From Stappia indica (lineage in GTDB: Bacteria > Pseudomonadota > Alphaproteobacteria > Rhizobiales > Stappiaceae): a stretch of DNA of 64,000 nucleotides. Within the stretch, counting starts at the first letter, position 1. Each line of letters begins with the position of its first letter. The position numbers and the translations under genes are program-made. Location: NCBI RefSeq assembly GCF_020177335.1, contig NZ_JAIVMG010000004.1, positions 186,001 through 250,000 on the forward strand, in the 5' to 3' direction. Positions 39,239 to 54,415 of the stretch are shown in pieces. A model generated the notes under the pieces. That model was not told the origin of the DNA. It searched no databases and was given only the letters and a program-made list of their open reading frames with translations.

Positions 39239-39406
39239 GGAAAAGCGGCACCGGTCCGTTGCAAATGCCGTGCGAAACCGGCCTGGCTCCCCTCATACAG
39301 GACCCACCGGCAGCGCTCAAGTGCGCGGCTTGCGGGACGAGAGCTCCGGCATTGTCCGCCGGGACCGGGCGCGTTGCGCCCGGTCTGATCCTTGGCAGCC
39401 TTGCCG

Positions 39407-39766
39407 TCACCAGCGGCGACGTGCCCGGCTGCGGTCCAGCACCCGCCCGGAATAGGCATCGACCACCAACCGCACGGGCTTTCCGCGCCAGCCCCGGGCG
39501 CGCACCAGATAGACGTCACCGCGCGGCCGAATCCCGCGAATGCCATAATAGCCCTTGCGGCCGAGACGACGGGCGATCTGACGCGGGCCGAGCCGTTCCA
39601 GACGATAACCGCCGCGATGCCGGCCCGGTCCGCGCCAGCCGGCCAGTTGCACCGTGGCTTCGGCAACGGCGGGTGTCGGCGCCTTGGCGCGAATATCCAG
39701 CGCCTGGGCGGAGGGGGCGGCGACGAGAAGGCTGAAGGTCGCGGCGGCAAGAAGTGCTTTCATCAT
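39407..39766 (-). CDS. Small basic exported protein, function unknown
   Basis: A 119-residue protein with a signal peptide (MKALLAAATFSLLVAAPSAQA, cleavage near ALD) and a very basic body. The C-terminal YYGIRGIRPRGDVYLVRARG, then RGKPVRLVVDAYSGRVLDRS, resembles the repeated PepSY-like fold seen in many small alphaproteobacterial periplasmic proteins. Function unknown. Two adjacent ATG codons at 39766 and 39763 both follow GGGAG. The gene is divergent from hsp20. Confidence 0.72.
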   Translation of the reverse strand: MMKALLAAATFSLLVAAPSAQALDIRAKAPTPAVAEATVQLAGWRGPGRHRGGYRLERLGPRQIARRLGRKGYYGIRGIRPRGDVYLVRARGWRGKPVRLVVDAYSGRVLDRSRARRRW

Positions 39767-39918
39767 GATCCGGTCTCCCGTGTTGGGGCGCTATCGCCCG
39801 ATCGACTGAAGCCAGATTGCCAGCAGCGCCGTGAACCGGATCGGAAGGCGCCGTTCAGCCGGCGTTCATGTTCGCGGCCCACCCGGCAACGCCCGAAAAA
39901 CAGCGCTCATCCTCCCCT

Positions 39919-39947
39919 CTTGATTCCGTTTTCGCCGCTCCCCATCT
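39919..39947 (+). promoter_or_regulatory. Sigma-32 (RpoH) promoter of hsp20
   Basis: CTTGATT at 39919-39925, 14-base spacer, CCCCATCT at 39940-39947. The -10 matches the heat-shock consensus CCCCATNT exactly and the -35 matches CTTGAAA at five of seven positions. Confidence 0.78.
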
Positions 39948-39953
39948 CTTGGT

Positions 39954-40063
39954 CACGGACGCCGCTACCGGGTCCGTGGAGACGTTCCCCGCAGGTTCTG
40001 CCAGACCGGAGGACACGCGGGAGCGAGAGCATCAACCGTCGCTCACTGAAAGAGGACAACGTC
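39954..40063 (+). promoter_or_regulatory. ROSE-like RNA thermometer in hsp20 leader
   Basis: A leader of about 110 nt with three hairpins: CACGGAC/GTCCGTG (39954-39960 with 39972-39978), a weaker one at 39994-40007, and the ribosome-site hairpin GTCGCTC/GAGGAC (40038-40044 with 40052-40057). In the last, TCGCT (40039-40043) pairs with the AGGA ribosome site (40053-40056), leaving the central G unpaired. That is the ROSE consensus U(U/C)GCU opposite the Shine-Dalgarno. Heating would free the ribosome site. Confidence 0.7.
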
Positions 40064-40516
40064 ATGCGTCATCTTGATTTCACCCCGCTCTACCGTTCCA
40101 CCGTCGGCTTCGACCGGCTGTTCTCGATGCTGGATGCCAATGCCCAGGACGCCCCGAGCTATCCGCCGTACAACATCGAGCGGACCGGGGAAAACACCTA
40201 CCGCATCACCATGGCGGTCGCCGGCTTCGGCGAGGCCGACCTGTCAATCGAGGCGAAGGAACATGTGCTGACCGTCAAGGGTGAGCGCGCCGCCGATACC
40301 GAAACCGGCGAGGTGCTGTATCGCGGCATCGCCGCACGCGCCTTCGAGCGCCGCTTCCAGTTGGCCGACTTCGTCGAGGTTCGCGGTGCCAGCATGGAAA
40401 ACGGCCTGCTGCACATCGACCTTGCCCGCGAGATCCCCGAAGCGATGAAACCGCGCAAGATCGACATCCGCACCGGCGCGGAGAATGCCCGGCAGATCGA
40501 GAGCTCGGTCAACTGA
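40064..40516 (+). CDS. Small heat-shock protein, Hsp20 family
   Basis: A 150-residue alpha-crystallin-type chaperone of the IbpA/HspA class, which holds unfolding proteins for refolding. The crystallin domain spans about residues 33-125: YNIERTGENTYRITMAVAGF at the start, LTVKGERAADTE, FERRFQLADFVEV and GLLHIDLAREIPE, ending with the conserved PRKIDI near the C-terminus. ATG 40064 has AGAGGA seven bases upstream, sequestered in the leader hairpin. Expression should be heat-induced through the sigma-32 promoter and the leader. Confidence 0.94.
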   Translation: MRHLDFTPLYRSTVGFDRLFSMLDANAQDAPSYPPYNIERTGENTYRITMAVAGFGEADLSIEAKEHVLTVKGERAADTETGEVLYRGIAARAFERRFQLADFVEVRGASMENGLLHIDLAREIPEAMKPRKIDIRTGAENARQIESSVN

Positions 40517-40556
40517 TCCCAGGCGCCACAGCGCCATCTCTCATCCAGATATGATG

Positions 40557-40590
40557 AAACCGGCCGGGCTCTCCCGGCCGGTTTTGCTTT
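40557..40590 (+). terminator. Rho-independent terminator of hsp20
   Basis: A 12-bp stem AAACCGGCCGGG/CCCGGCCGGTTT (40557-40568 with 40573-40584), CTCT loop, T-rich tail. Confidence 0.9.
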
Positions 40591-40719
40591 TTCGCCATAG
40601 CCGTCAACAGCGAACGGCCCCTCCGTCGCCCCCGGATGCACGGTCGAGACCACCATCCCCGCAACGTTTAGAACCATTTCACTCCGCCGGGCCGCACCGC
40701 GCGCGACCGGTCCGCAGGC

Positions 40720-41748
40720 TCACAGATGCGCGAGAAAAGCGTCAACCTCCGCATCGCCGGTGCGGAAGCTCGTCACCAGCCGCACCATGGCCTCGTCCGG
40801 CCCGCAGCCGTCCTTCGACCATTCATAGAACCGGGCACCCGCCGCCTGCAGGCGCGCGATCTGACCCTTGGAGAGGATGGCGAACACCTCATTCGCCTCC
40901 GGCTCCCAGGCCAGACGGGCGGAACCACTGGTCGCGATCCCCTTGGCAAGACGCGCCGCCGCCTGATTGGCATGGCGGGCAAGATCGAGCCAGTGATCTT
41001 CGGCCAGATAGCCATCGAACTGCGCGGCCACGAAGCGCGACTTGGAAAAGACGTGGCCGGCACGCGCCCGATGCTCCGCCAGATCGCGGAGCTTTTCCGG
41101 CCGGAACACGACCAGCGCCTCGGCGCACCAGCACCCGTTCTTGGTCCCGCCGAAGGACAAAACGTCGATGCCCGCCTTCCAGGTCATCTCCGCCGGCGTC
41201 ACCCCAAGATGCACCAGCGCATTGGCAAAACGCGCCCCGTCCATATGGCACAGCATGTCCCGCTCCCGGGCCACCGCGGTCAGCGCGGCGATCTCCTCGG
41301 GCCGGTACACCGTGCCGCATTCACTGGCCTGGGTCAGACTGAGCGCGACCGTTCGCCCGAGCCGGCTGCCTTCCGGACACTCCGCCAGCTTCGCGCTGAG
41401 GTCTTCCGCCGTGATCTTGCCCTGCTGCGTTGCGACCGGCATGAGCTTCATACCGTGGCTGTAGAACTCCGCCGCACCCCACTCATCACAATGCAGATGG
41501 GCGACCTCGCTGCAGAACACCAGCCCGCCGGGCCGGCTGCAGGCGGCCATTGCCAGCGCATTGGCGGCCGTGCCCGTTGCCGTGAACAGCACCTCCACAT
41601 CGGTCTCGAAGACCTCGCGAAAGCGTGCCGTTACCGTTTCGGTCGCCGGATCCGCACCATAGGCGGGCGCCATCCCGTCGTTGTGGCGGGAAAGCGCATC
41701 CATCACCGGCTGCGAGGCTCCCGCCCAGTTATCGCTTGAGAACTCCAT
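40720..41748 (-). CDS. Low-specificity threonine aldolase (PLP-dependent)
   Basis: A 342-residue fold-type I PLP enzyme that splits L-threonine or allo-threonine to glycine and acetaldehyde. It begins EFSSDNWAGASQPVMDAL, a family start, and has FTATGTAANALAM near residue 60 and CHMDGARFANALV near 170. The PLP lysine is Lys203 in SFGGTKNG. ATG 41748 is favoured over the much longer open frame because it fits the family N-terminus. It converges on hsp20 and is divergent from gltB. Confidence 0.9.
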   Translation of the reverse strand: MEFSSDNWAGASQPVMDALSRHNDGMAPAYGADPATETVTARFREVFETDVEVLFTATGTAANALAMAACSRPGGLVFCSEVAHLHCDEWGAAEFYSHGMKLMPVATQQGKITAEDLSAKLAECPEGSRLGRTVALSLTQASECGTVYRPEEIAALTAVARERDMLCHMDGARFANALVHLGVTPAEMTWKAGIDVLSFGGTKNGCWCAEALVVFRPEKLRDLAEHRARAGHVFSKSRFVAAQFDGYLAEDHWLDLARHANQAAARLAKGIATSGSARLAWEPEANEVFAILSKGQIARLQAAGARFYEWSKDGCGPDEAMVRLVTSFRTGDAEVDAFLAHL

Positions 41749-42342
41749 ACCACCGTCTACGCCAGCGTTTCCGCCCTTGGCAAGCCCCCGACAGAAAGTT
41801 GCAAAAGAGCCCTTGGAAGCGGCCGAATGTGACAATCCACCGCCCTTGCGCGCAAGAAATAGTGCACCGGGATGCGGAAACGCTCTTGCCCCCCGCCTGG
41901 AAATCTGGCATTGTTCGCCCGCCAAATTAGGACAGGAATGCTGTCCCATTTGACCGGGAATCATTTCACGATGGTTCCATATCGACGCCGCACCGGAGTA
42001 TTCTGCGCTCACCCGGGCGCAAAAAACCAACCTCCGGCGCTTTGAAGCGACAAGCTTCAGCCGCTCCTGGCCGATCCAGGATCGCGGCAAGGAACCGCCG
42101 ACGGGAGCAACGGCGGCGCGGCGGATATCAGGATCGGCCGCTCTCAGGACGAGAGCAACAGGACGAGCCTTCGGCGGGACGCATCCCGCCGCGAGCAGGC
42201 GGACCGGCTGAGCAGGACCGCACCATATATGTCAGCGTCAGGGCCGCGGCCCGTTCGCCGGACGAGCCGCGCCTTTCGAGAAAAGGCCCGACCCGAACGG
42301 GAGAGGACCCGCCGGACGCCAGGGGTGAGAAAGAGGGCAGAT
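41749..42342. other. Long hairpin-rich intergenic region before gltB
   Basis: 594 bases between divergent genes. The gltB-proximal half contains a series of short inverted repeats: TGAAGC/GCTTCA (42043-42059), CGATC/GATCG near 42074-42087, CTCTC/GAGAG (42141-42155) and GGCGGGA/TCCCGCC (42173-42190). I see no confident promoter boxes and no known riboswitch. Confidence 0.5.
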
Positions 42343-47091
<4,749 letters not shown>

Positions 47092-47105
47092 GGGGGACGA
47101 GAGTA

Positions 47106-48536
<1,431 letters not shown>

Positions 48537-48579
48537 CCTGCGGCGCCGCAGCGCTGCAGACGGTCAGGACCAGACAAAC

Positions 48580-48616
48580 AAAACGGGCGCCGGCGACAAT
48601 CGCCGGCGCCCGTTTT
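48580..48616. terminator. Bidirectional terminator after gltD
   Basis: A 17-bp perfect stem (48580-48596 with 48600-48616) and 3-base loop with flanking A- and T-runs. It serves convergent gltD and the chemoreceptor gene. Confidence 0.93.
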
Positions 48617-48672
48617 CGTTCCTGCGCGCCTTTTCCCCTGGCAACAACGCAAATGACGCGGGAAGCGGGAGA

Positions 48673-50037
48673 TCAGGCCGCTGCCTGCTCCTCGCAGCTG
48701 TCGCGAATGCTTGAGAGAAAACCACCGACCTGATCGTGCAGCGCTGATGACAGATCCGCCAACTCATTGGTTGCACTGCGGATCTGATCGGTCGCCGAGC
48801 GGGTGCCCGCGCTGGCCGTACCGAGAGCATCCATGCTGACCGCAACGCTGTTGGTGTTCTGGGTGGCGAAATCGACGCTTTGCGAAATCTCGCCGGTGGC
48901 GGCCATCTGCTTCTGCACCGCGGAAAGAATGGTCTCGGAGATCGCGCTGATTCGCTCCACCGTCCCGGCGATCGAGCGGATTGCCCCGACCGCCTGCTCG
49001 GAAACCTGCTGCACCGCCTCCACCTGCCGGGTGATGTCCCCGGTGGCCTTCGAGGTCTGGCTGGCAAGCTCCTTGACCTCATTGGCGACGACCGCAAAGC
49101 CCCGCCCCATCTCGCCCGCCCGGGCCGCCTCAATAGTGGCATTGAGCGCCAGAAGGTTGGTCTGGTCGGCAATCTGGGCGATCAGCTCGACCACCTCGCC
49201 AATCGCCCGACCGCTGTCCGCCAGCCGGCCGACGATGGCATCGGTCGTCCGGCTTTCCTCGACGGCCGTGCGGGCCATCTGCGCCGCATCTTCCATTTCC
49301 CGCCCGATCGACAGGATGGATTGCGACATTTCGTCAGCTGCCTCGGCGGCGGTCGCCACCGAACTGCTTGCCTGCTGGGAAAAGTCAGAGGCATCGCCGA
49401 CCGCCTGAACCGCCTCGCCAACAACGCCGTCCAGATCCTGGGAATACCCGCCGATCCGTCCAGCCGCTTCGCCCAGACGTCCGACCACACCGACCACGGA
49501 TCGTTCGAAGTCATCCGCCACCCGGCGCAAGGTCTCCGCCCGCTCCCGGGCCATCCGGTCCTGCTGCTCCACCGCCTGATGCGCATCCTGTTCGGCCTTT
49601 GCCGCCAGCGCCACCCGGACATCAAGCACCGAGCGCGCGATCTCGCCGATCTCGTCGCCGCGCTTCGCACCGGCAATCTCCACGTTGAAATTTCCCTCGG
49701 ACAGGGACTTCAACCCGTCCTGCAAGGCGCCGAGCGGTCGCTTGACCCCGAGAGCCAGCACGAAGGCCATGGCCAGAAAGCCAAGGCCAACCGGCATGCA
49801 GACCAGGGCGATCTCCACCATCTGCCCGAGAATGAGCGTGTCCAGCTTGGCGCTCGCCTCGGGCCCGAGGAAATGTGCCGCCTGCGCCGGATCGCTCAGC
49901 GCCTCGTTCAGCGAGCGGCGGAACACATAGAGGGCATAGCCGGTTCCCGACAGCATGATGAGAGCGGCGGTGCCGACCATCAGCAGGAAACGTCCCAGGA
50001 TCGTCAGGGACCAGGGCGCGCGGCGCATTGTCTGCAT
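48673..50037 (-). CDS. Methyl-accepting chemotaxis protein with short periplasmic domain
   Basis: A 454-residue chemoreceptor. Two transmembrane helices (about residues 13-38 and 73-95) bracket only about 35 periplasmic residues, so it cannot hold a normal ligand-binding domain. A HAMP-type region follows ([20 protein letters not shown]). The coiled-coil signalling domain has the hairpin tip [20 protein letters not shown] and [17 protein letters not shown]. It signals to CheA; the stimulus is unknown and may be membrane or intracellular. The start ATG 50037 has no clear ribosome site. It is an isolated receptor with no other che genes here. Confidence 0.9.
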   Translation of the reverse strand: MQTMRRAPWSLTILGRFLLMVGTAALIMLSGTGYALYVFRRSLNEALSDPAQAAHFLGPEASAKLDTLILGQMVEIALVCMPVGLGFLAMAFVLALGVKRPLGALQDGLKSLSEGNFNVEIAGAKRGDEIGEIARSVLDVRVALAAKAEQDAHQAVEQQDRMARERAETLRRVADDFERSVVGVVGRLGEAAGRIGGYSQDLDGVVGEAVQAVGDASDFSQQASSSVATAAEAADEMSQSILSIGREMEDAAQMARTAVEESRTTDAIVGRLADSGRAIGEVVELIAQIADQTNLLALNATIEAARAGEMGRGFAVVANEVKELASQTSKATGDITRQVEAVQQVSEQAVGAIRSIAGTVERISAISETILSAVQKQMAATGEISQSVDFATQNTNSVAVSMDALGTASAGTRSATDQIRSATNELADLSSALHDQVGGFLSSIRDSCEEQAAA

Positions 50038-50183
50038 GAAATCAACCTCGGATTTGACACACCGAGACTATGGAAAGGAAAAAATGAAAAAAGCTCAAAT
50101 ACTCTCCCTAGGGAAAGCCCTAACGTCAATTTTCACAGCCCCGCCGAGTGGCACTGCCAGCATGGCCTGCCGCAGCGTGGAAC

Positions 50184-51356
50184 CTATGGCACCATCCGGA
50201 AATCATCGACCCGCCCTGCTGGCCCTGACAGCGGCACCCCTTGCACGATCAGCTGATATTGCGGCGTGTCGACGACCGGCGCATTGCCCTCCTCCCCGCC
50301 GGCAAGGTCGGTTTCCGGCGCGGTCGTGCGGCCGGTGAGAACGATGAAATTCGGATCATCCTCGACCCCGTCGAAGGCAAATGCCCCGGACGAGCCGAGG
50401 ATCCGGGCGATTTCCTTTTCGGCGAAGAACGCCACCTTCTGCTTGCCGGGCCAGGTAAAGCCGACCCCATCGGCAGAGCGGAGCCGCCGGCGCTTGCCGG
50501 CCACATCCGGACCGAAGGAGGTAAAGCCGCCGTTTTCGTCCAGAAACACGTCCCAGATATCCGTGTAGATGCTATTGGCGGCGTCGACGCTGGCCTTGGC
50601 CACATCGTTGATATGGCCGAAATCCGCCCGCTTCGCCTGCCCCTTGGGGGGCGGAAGGCCGATCCAGACCATCGGCGTGCGCCGGTCACGCGCTGCGCGC
50701 AACAGCTTGTCCACACGCCGCGCGTAAAGCGCATCCCAAGCGGCGGTACGAAAGGCGGCGATGCCGTTCGCGGTCTCGATGTCCCGGCGATCGAGCGACC
50801 CGATCAGCACGACCACCACCGCGATCTCCCGGCCCTGAACAATTGCCCGCAACCGGTCGGCAAGCTCGTCGTCCCCGTCCCCGGCAAGGCCCGCCTGCTT
50901 GATCACCAGCTTGTCGACACGCACCGACGGGGTTTCCGCGTAGGTCGCGACCAGCCCTTCGGCCAGTTCCCCGGCCAGGGCATCGCCCATCACCAGCACC
51001 GTTCGGGCATCCTGCTCCTTCGGCACCTCGACGATCACCGGCCGGACCGGTTCCGTCCGCTGGGGTTGAAGCCGCTGCTGCGGCGGCTGTTCGCGAAGCG
51101 CCGGGCGGCGCGGGCGTTCCCGCTCCAACCCGAACAGGCGAAACAGCGGCTTGAGCGGGTGAAAGCCCCGAACCGTCTTGCCGCCGACCACCGGCCCCTT
51201 GCTCTGGGCCAGCACATCGCCGCTGCTGCCCACAACGCCGCCGCCGGCCAGCAGCGCCACCAGCAGCATCAAGGTCACCAGACGCATCATGGACACGACC
51301 CGGCAGACCGGGGCGTTCCTGATCCGCGAGCGGGAGGGCGCAAGAGGTTTCGACAT
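50184..51356 (-). CDS. DUF459 SGNH-hydrolase-like exported protein
   Basis: A 390-residue protein with an N-terminal hydrophobic segment (RLVTLMLLVALLAGGGVVGS) and a basic Pro/Gln-rich linker (residues 75-110). The C-terminal SGNH domain has VLVMGDALAGELAEGL in place of the usual GDSL block, VVVVLIGSLDRRD as the Asn/Gly block variant and RTPMVWIGLPPP. The catalytic Ser of GDSL is Ala here (GDAL), so it may not be an active hydrolase. DUF459 proteins often lie near peptidoglycan genes; the lytic transglycosylase gene is directly upstream. ATG 51356 is preferred; an internal ATG about 22 codons later is an alternative. Confidence 0.75.
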   Translation of the reverse strand: MSKPLAPSRSRIRNAPVCRVVSMMRLVTLMLLVALLAGGGVVGSSGDVLAQSKGPVVGGKTVRGFHPLKPLFRLFGLERERPRRPALREQPPQQRLQPQRTEPVRPVIVEVPKEQDARTVLVMGDALAGELAEGLVATYAETPSVRVDKLVIKQAGLAGDGDDELADRLRAIVQGREIAVVVVLIGSLDRRDIETANGIAAFRTAAWDALYARRVDKLLRAARDRRTPMVWIGLPPPKGQAKRADFGHINDVAKASVDAANSIYTDIWDVFLDENGGFTSFGPDVAGKRRRLRSADGVGFTWPGKQKVAFFAEKEIARILGSSGAFAFDGVEDDPNFIVLTGRTTAPETDLAGGEEGNAPVVDTPQYQLIVQGVPLSGPAGRVDDFRMVP

Positions 51357-51396
51357 GCACCGATCATACAGTCGCCACCGGCCTCCGTCCAAGCCT

Positions 51397-52668
51397 TCAG
51401 CTGCCAGCGCGCACCCGCTCCAGCAGACGGACGGAAGGATAGCCATCAGGAACGAGCCCGGCCGAGCGCTGGAAGGCACGGATTCCCTTCCGCGTGGCCG
51501 GACCAACCCGGCCATCGGCCTTGCCCACATTGAACCCGCGCCGATTGAGCTGCGCCTGCAGCTCCTTGGTCTGCGGCCGCGACAGCGGCAGGGCATCGCG
51601 CGGCCAGCTCTGGATGAACGGATTACCGCCGCGAATCCGGTCCGACAGATGGCCCACGGCCAGCGCATAGGCGGTGGCGTTGTTGTAGCGCTTGATCACA
51701 TAGAAGTTGCGCAGCATCAGGAAGGCGGGTCCGCCGGCGCCTGCCGGCAACACCAGAACCGCATCGTCGGAGGGACGCGGGAAAGCGCGCCCGCCCGGAC
51801 GCTGCACGCCGGCCTGGCTCCAGGCCGCCAGCGTCTTCTCCGCATCGACCTTTCCATAGTCGAAGCCGCGCGGCAGCACCACCTCGTAGCCCCAGGTGTT
51901 GCCGCTGCGCCAACCGTGCCGCTTCAGGTAATTGGCCGTCGAGGCAAGGGCATCGGGGATGTTCGACCAGATATCGTTGCGCCCGTCCCGATCATAGTCC
52001 ACCGCGTATTGCTTCCAGCTCGACGGCATGAACTGGGTATGACCCATCGCTCCGGCCCAGGATCCTTCCATGCGCGAGGGATCCACATGGCCATCGTCCA
52101 GGATCTTCAGCGCGGTAATCAGTTCCGTGCTCCAGAACTGCTGACGGCGCGGCGCGGCATAGGCGAGCGTTGCCAGGGCGCGCACCACGTAATGCTCACC
52201 CATGAACGAGCCATAATTGGTTTCCATGCCCCAGATCGCCACCACCGCCTCGCGGTCGACACCGTACCGGCGCTCAATCTCGTCGAGCTCACGCGAATAG
52301 GTGCGCAGCACCTCGCGTCCCTTTTCGACCCGCGTCTCCGACACCGCGCTGTCGAGGTAGTCCCAGATCGGTTTGACGAATTCCGACTGCTTGTTCATCA
52401 GCCGGATCGTGTCCGGATCCGGCGTCACCCCGTCGAAGGCCCGCCGATAGGTTGTCCGGCCGATGCCGGCGGCCCGGGCCTGTGGCCAGAAGTCCTCCAC
52501 CCAGCGGTTGAACGCCGTATCGGCCATCGCCGGAGCGCCGCCCTGCGACAAAAGCCCCAGACACAGGCCAGCAACCGCGGCCCACGCCCCGGCCCGCCGC
52601 CGCATCGGCGCGCGGATCGAAGCAAACGAACGCCGCATGGGCGTGACGGAAAAAGACGAGAAACCCAT
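51397..52668 (-). CDS. Lytic murein transglycosylase (MltB-like, family SLT_2)
   Basis: A 423-residue periplasmic enzyme that cleaves the MurNAc-GlcNAc bond with 1,6-anhydro product. A signal peptide (AGAWAAVAGLCLGLLSQGGAPAMA region) precedes the catalytic domain. Glu149 in IWGMETNYGS is the catalytic acid, and the family segments SWAGAMGHTQFMPSSW and YDRDGRNDIWSN are present. A C-terminal peptidoglycan-binding domain follows (LQAQLNRRGFNVGKADGRVG). ATG 52668 has GGGGAG five bases upstream; the GTG at 52674 has none. The DUF459 gene follows 41 bases downstream. Confidence 0.92.
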   Translation of the reverse strand: MGFSSFSVTPMRRSFASIRAPMRRRAGAWAAVAGLCLGLLSQGGAPAMADTAFNRWVEDFWPQARAAGIGRTTYRRAFDGVTPDPDTIRLMNKQSEFVKPIWDYLDSAVSETRVEKGREVLRTYSRELDEIERRYGVDREAVVAIWGMETNYGSFMGEHYVVRALATLAYAAPRRQQFWSTELITALKILDDGHVDPSRMEGSWAGAMGHTQFMPSSWKQYAVDYDRDGRNDIWSNIPDALASTANYLKRHGWRSGNTWGYEVVLPRGFDYGKVDAEKTLAAWSQAGVQRPGGRAFPRPSDDAVLVLPAGAGGPAFLMLRNFYVIKRYNNATAYALAVGHLSDRIRGGNPFIQSWPRDALPLSRPQTKELQAQLNRRGFNVGKADGRVGPATRKGIRAFQRSAGLVPDGYPSVRLLERVRAGS

Positions 52669-52756
52669 TCCCACTCCCCGAATTCAGGACGAAACCGGAA
52701 CCGTTCGACGGCTCCGAGCGAATGCCAGCAGGCGATCCGCGTCTAGCAGATGGCGT

Positions 52757-54223
52757 TCAATGGCGAAAACGCAATCCGGCTTCGATGGTATTTGAACTGT
52801 AGCCGGATCCCGGCGTTGTCGAGATGAACCGGCGAAAGGTATACCGCCCCTGGAGCGCCACCCGAGAAGAGAAGGCCCAGGTGAGCGCGGTCGTCGCCCG
52901 CGCCTCCTTTTCCTTCAGCCAGATTCCCGTGTAGTCCCGCAGCGAGTACCCCACGCCAACCTCTCCGCTGAGTGCATCGGAAAACCCGTGGGCAATCCGC
53001 AGATCCGTCGAATAAATGACCGACCCCGGCGTACCGCTGATGGTTGAAGGCGCGAAATTTGTCCCCAGCAAGGCCGTCACCGTGGTCAACCGCGTCGGCG
53101 ACCAGATCAATGACCCATCGACGGTCAGCCCCTGCAGCACCTTCAGCCGCGGATCGTCGAGATGCTCCGCCCGCCAGCCGGCGCTGAGATCACCGCTCAG
53201 CTTCGACCCGCCATTGAAGGTGAGGCCCGCGCGCAAGCCAAAACCGACGGCGTTGCGATCGGCGCACTGGGTCGGATTGGTGCATTGTTCGAAATACCGG
53301 CGCTTGAAGCCGCTCCCCTCGACAAAGGGCTGGAAGCTTGCGCCGGTCTGCCCGTCAACGCGCAAGCCGGCGGTAAACAGCGCATTGTCCCGGTTGCCTT
53401 CCGAGGCACTCCCGTCCCGGCCGGTGTAGTGGGTGGAATCCACCCGCCCGCTGAACGCGGCGCCGATCAGGCCGAGCGACCGCCTGAGGGCGACACCGGC
53501 ACCGAACTCATGCACGTCCTGACCGGTACCGCTCGATTCCGCGCTCCCCCGATCTTCCAGCGACAGCCCGTAGCGGGCATCGAGGTCGAGCTGGGTGCGC
53601 TCGCTGAGGTCGAGCTGCAGAAGCGCATCCGTGGTGACGTTCGGGTCGTCATCCACCGCATCATCGCCATAGCCGATGTAGCTGCCGCGAAAGTTGACCC
53701 CGAGACTGTGCCGCGACCAGTTGGATTCCAGCCGCAAGGTCGGCGCGATGATGTAGGAAGGGCCGGGCGTGCCGTTCGCGTCATTGGCCCGGTTGTCGGT
53801 CCAGCCGATCCCGACCGCCAGCTCCGGGTAGAGCAGGAACGAGCCCAGGCGAATGCCGCGCGGCTGATCGCGCAAGGTATCGCCAGCATAGACCGTATCA
53901 TCAAGGACGGCCCGATTCCCCGCCGGTGTACGTCGCTGCGCCGCCCGCACCCGCTCGGCGAAGGGTTGGACCGGACGCTGCCGGTCCACGGTGGCCAGTG
54001 CCTCGACCTCTTCGCCCGCGTTCACACCGCGCAAGCCGGCCGCAGCAAGATCGGCCGTCTCGCCAGCGCCATCGACCGCATCCACGCCCGCCTCCGGCTC
54101 CGCCCCGGGAGCCGGCAGGACCACGCCAAATCCACCCCGCAGATCGGCCTCCTGCGCATGCACAGGCATGAGCATGGCAAGGCAGGCGAATGTGGAAATG
54201 ACGAGAGTGCCGTAGCGGAACAT
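52757..54223 (-). CDS. Outer-membrane beta-barrel protein (BBP2-like)
   Basis: A 488-residue exported protein. The signal peptide is FRYGTLVISTFACLAMLMPVHA. A disordered N-terminal region (residues 25-110) precedes repeated amphipathic strands with alternating aromatic and polar residues, such as SLGVNFRGSYIGYG and LNLDLSERTQ-type stretches, ending with RGRYTF-type and GLRFRH, with a terminal aromatic-basic pair typical of porin folds. The layout matches BBP2/PF10082 proteins linked to exopolysaccharide export in other bacteria. The partner is unknown. ATG 54223; the frame is open to 54328 upstream without a better site. It is divergent from kdsD. Confidence 0.75.
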   Translation of the reverse strand: MFRYGTLVISTFACLAMLMPVHAQEADLRGGFGVVLPAPGAEPEAGVDAVDGAGETADLAAAGLRGVNAGEEVEALATVDRQRPVQPFAERVRAAQRRTPAGNRAVLDDTVYAGDTLRDQPRGIRLGSFLLYPELAVGIGWTDNRANDANGTPGPSYIIAPTLRLESNWSRHSLGVNFRGSYIGYGDDAVDDDPNVTTDALLQLDLSERTQLDLDARYGLSLEDRGSAESSGTGQDVHEFGAGVALRRSLGLIGAAFSGRVDSTHYTGRDGSASEGNRDNALFTAGLRVDGQTGASFQPFVEGSGFKRRYFEQCTNPTQCADRNAVGFGLRAGLTFNGGSKLSGDLSAGWRAEHLDDPRLKVLQGLTVDGSLIWSPTRLTTVTALLGTNFAPSTISGTPGSVIYSTDLRIAHGFSDALSGEVGVGYSLRDYTGIWLKEKEARATTALTWAFSSRVALQGRYTFRRFISTTPGSGYSSNTIEAGLRFRH

Positions 54224-54415
54224 CACCGAACCATGTGCATCGGCCGGCGACACCGACCCAATTTGCAAATGATAATAGGCTGTTAAGGTTAACGGATCGT
54301 TGCCGGTCCGGAGCATGACCCGGGGCATGGCCTCCGTCCTGCGCTACAAGTTCTCCCTTGCCGCGTTGTTGCCGCGCGGTTAAGCAGTCCTTATCAAGGA
54401 CCCAAGGACGAGATC

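Noticed and set aside
39363..39385. Terminator of the small exported-protein gene
   Set aside because: A 10-bp hairpin is present but no T-run follows on the minus strand; not enough to call.
50038..50183. Plus-strand promoter TTGACA near 50054
   Set aside because: No plus-strand gene follows and the -10 region is poor.
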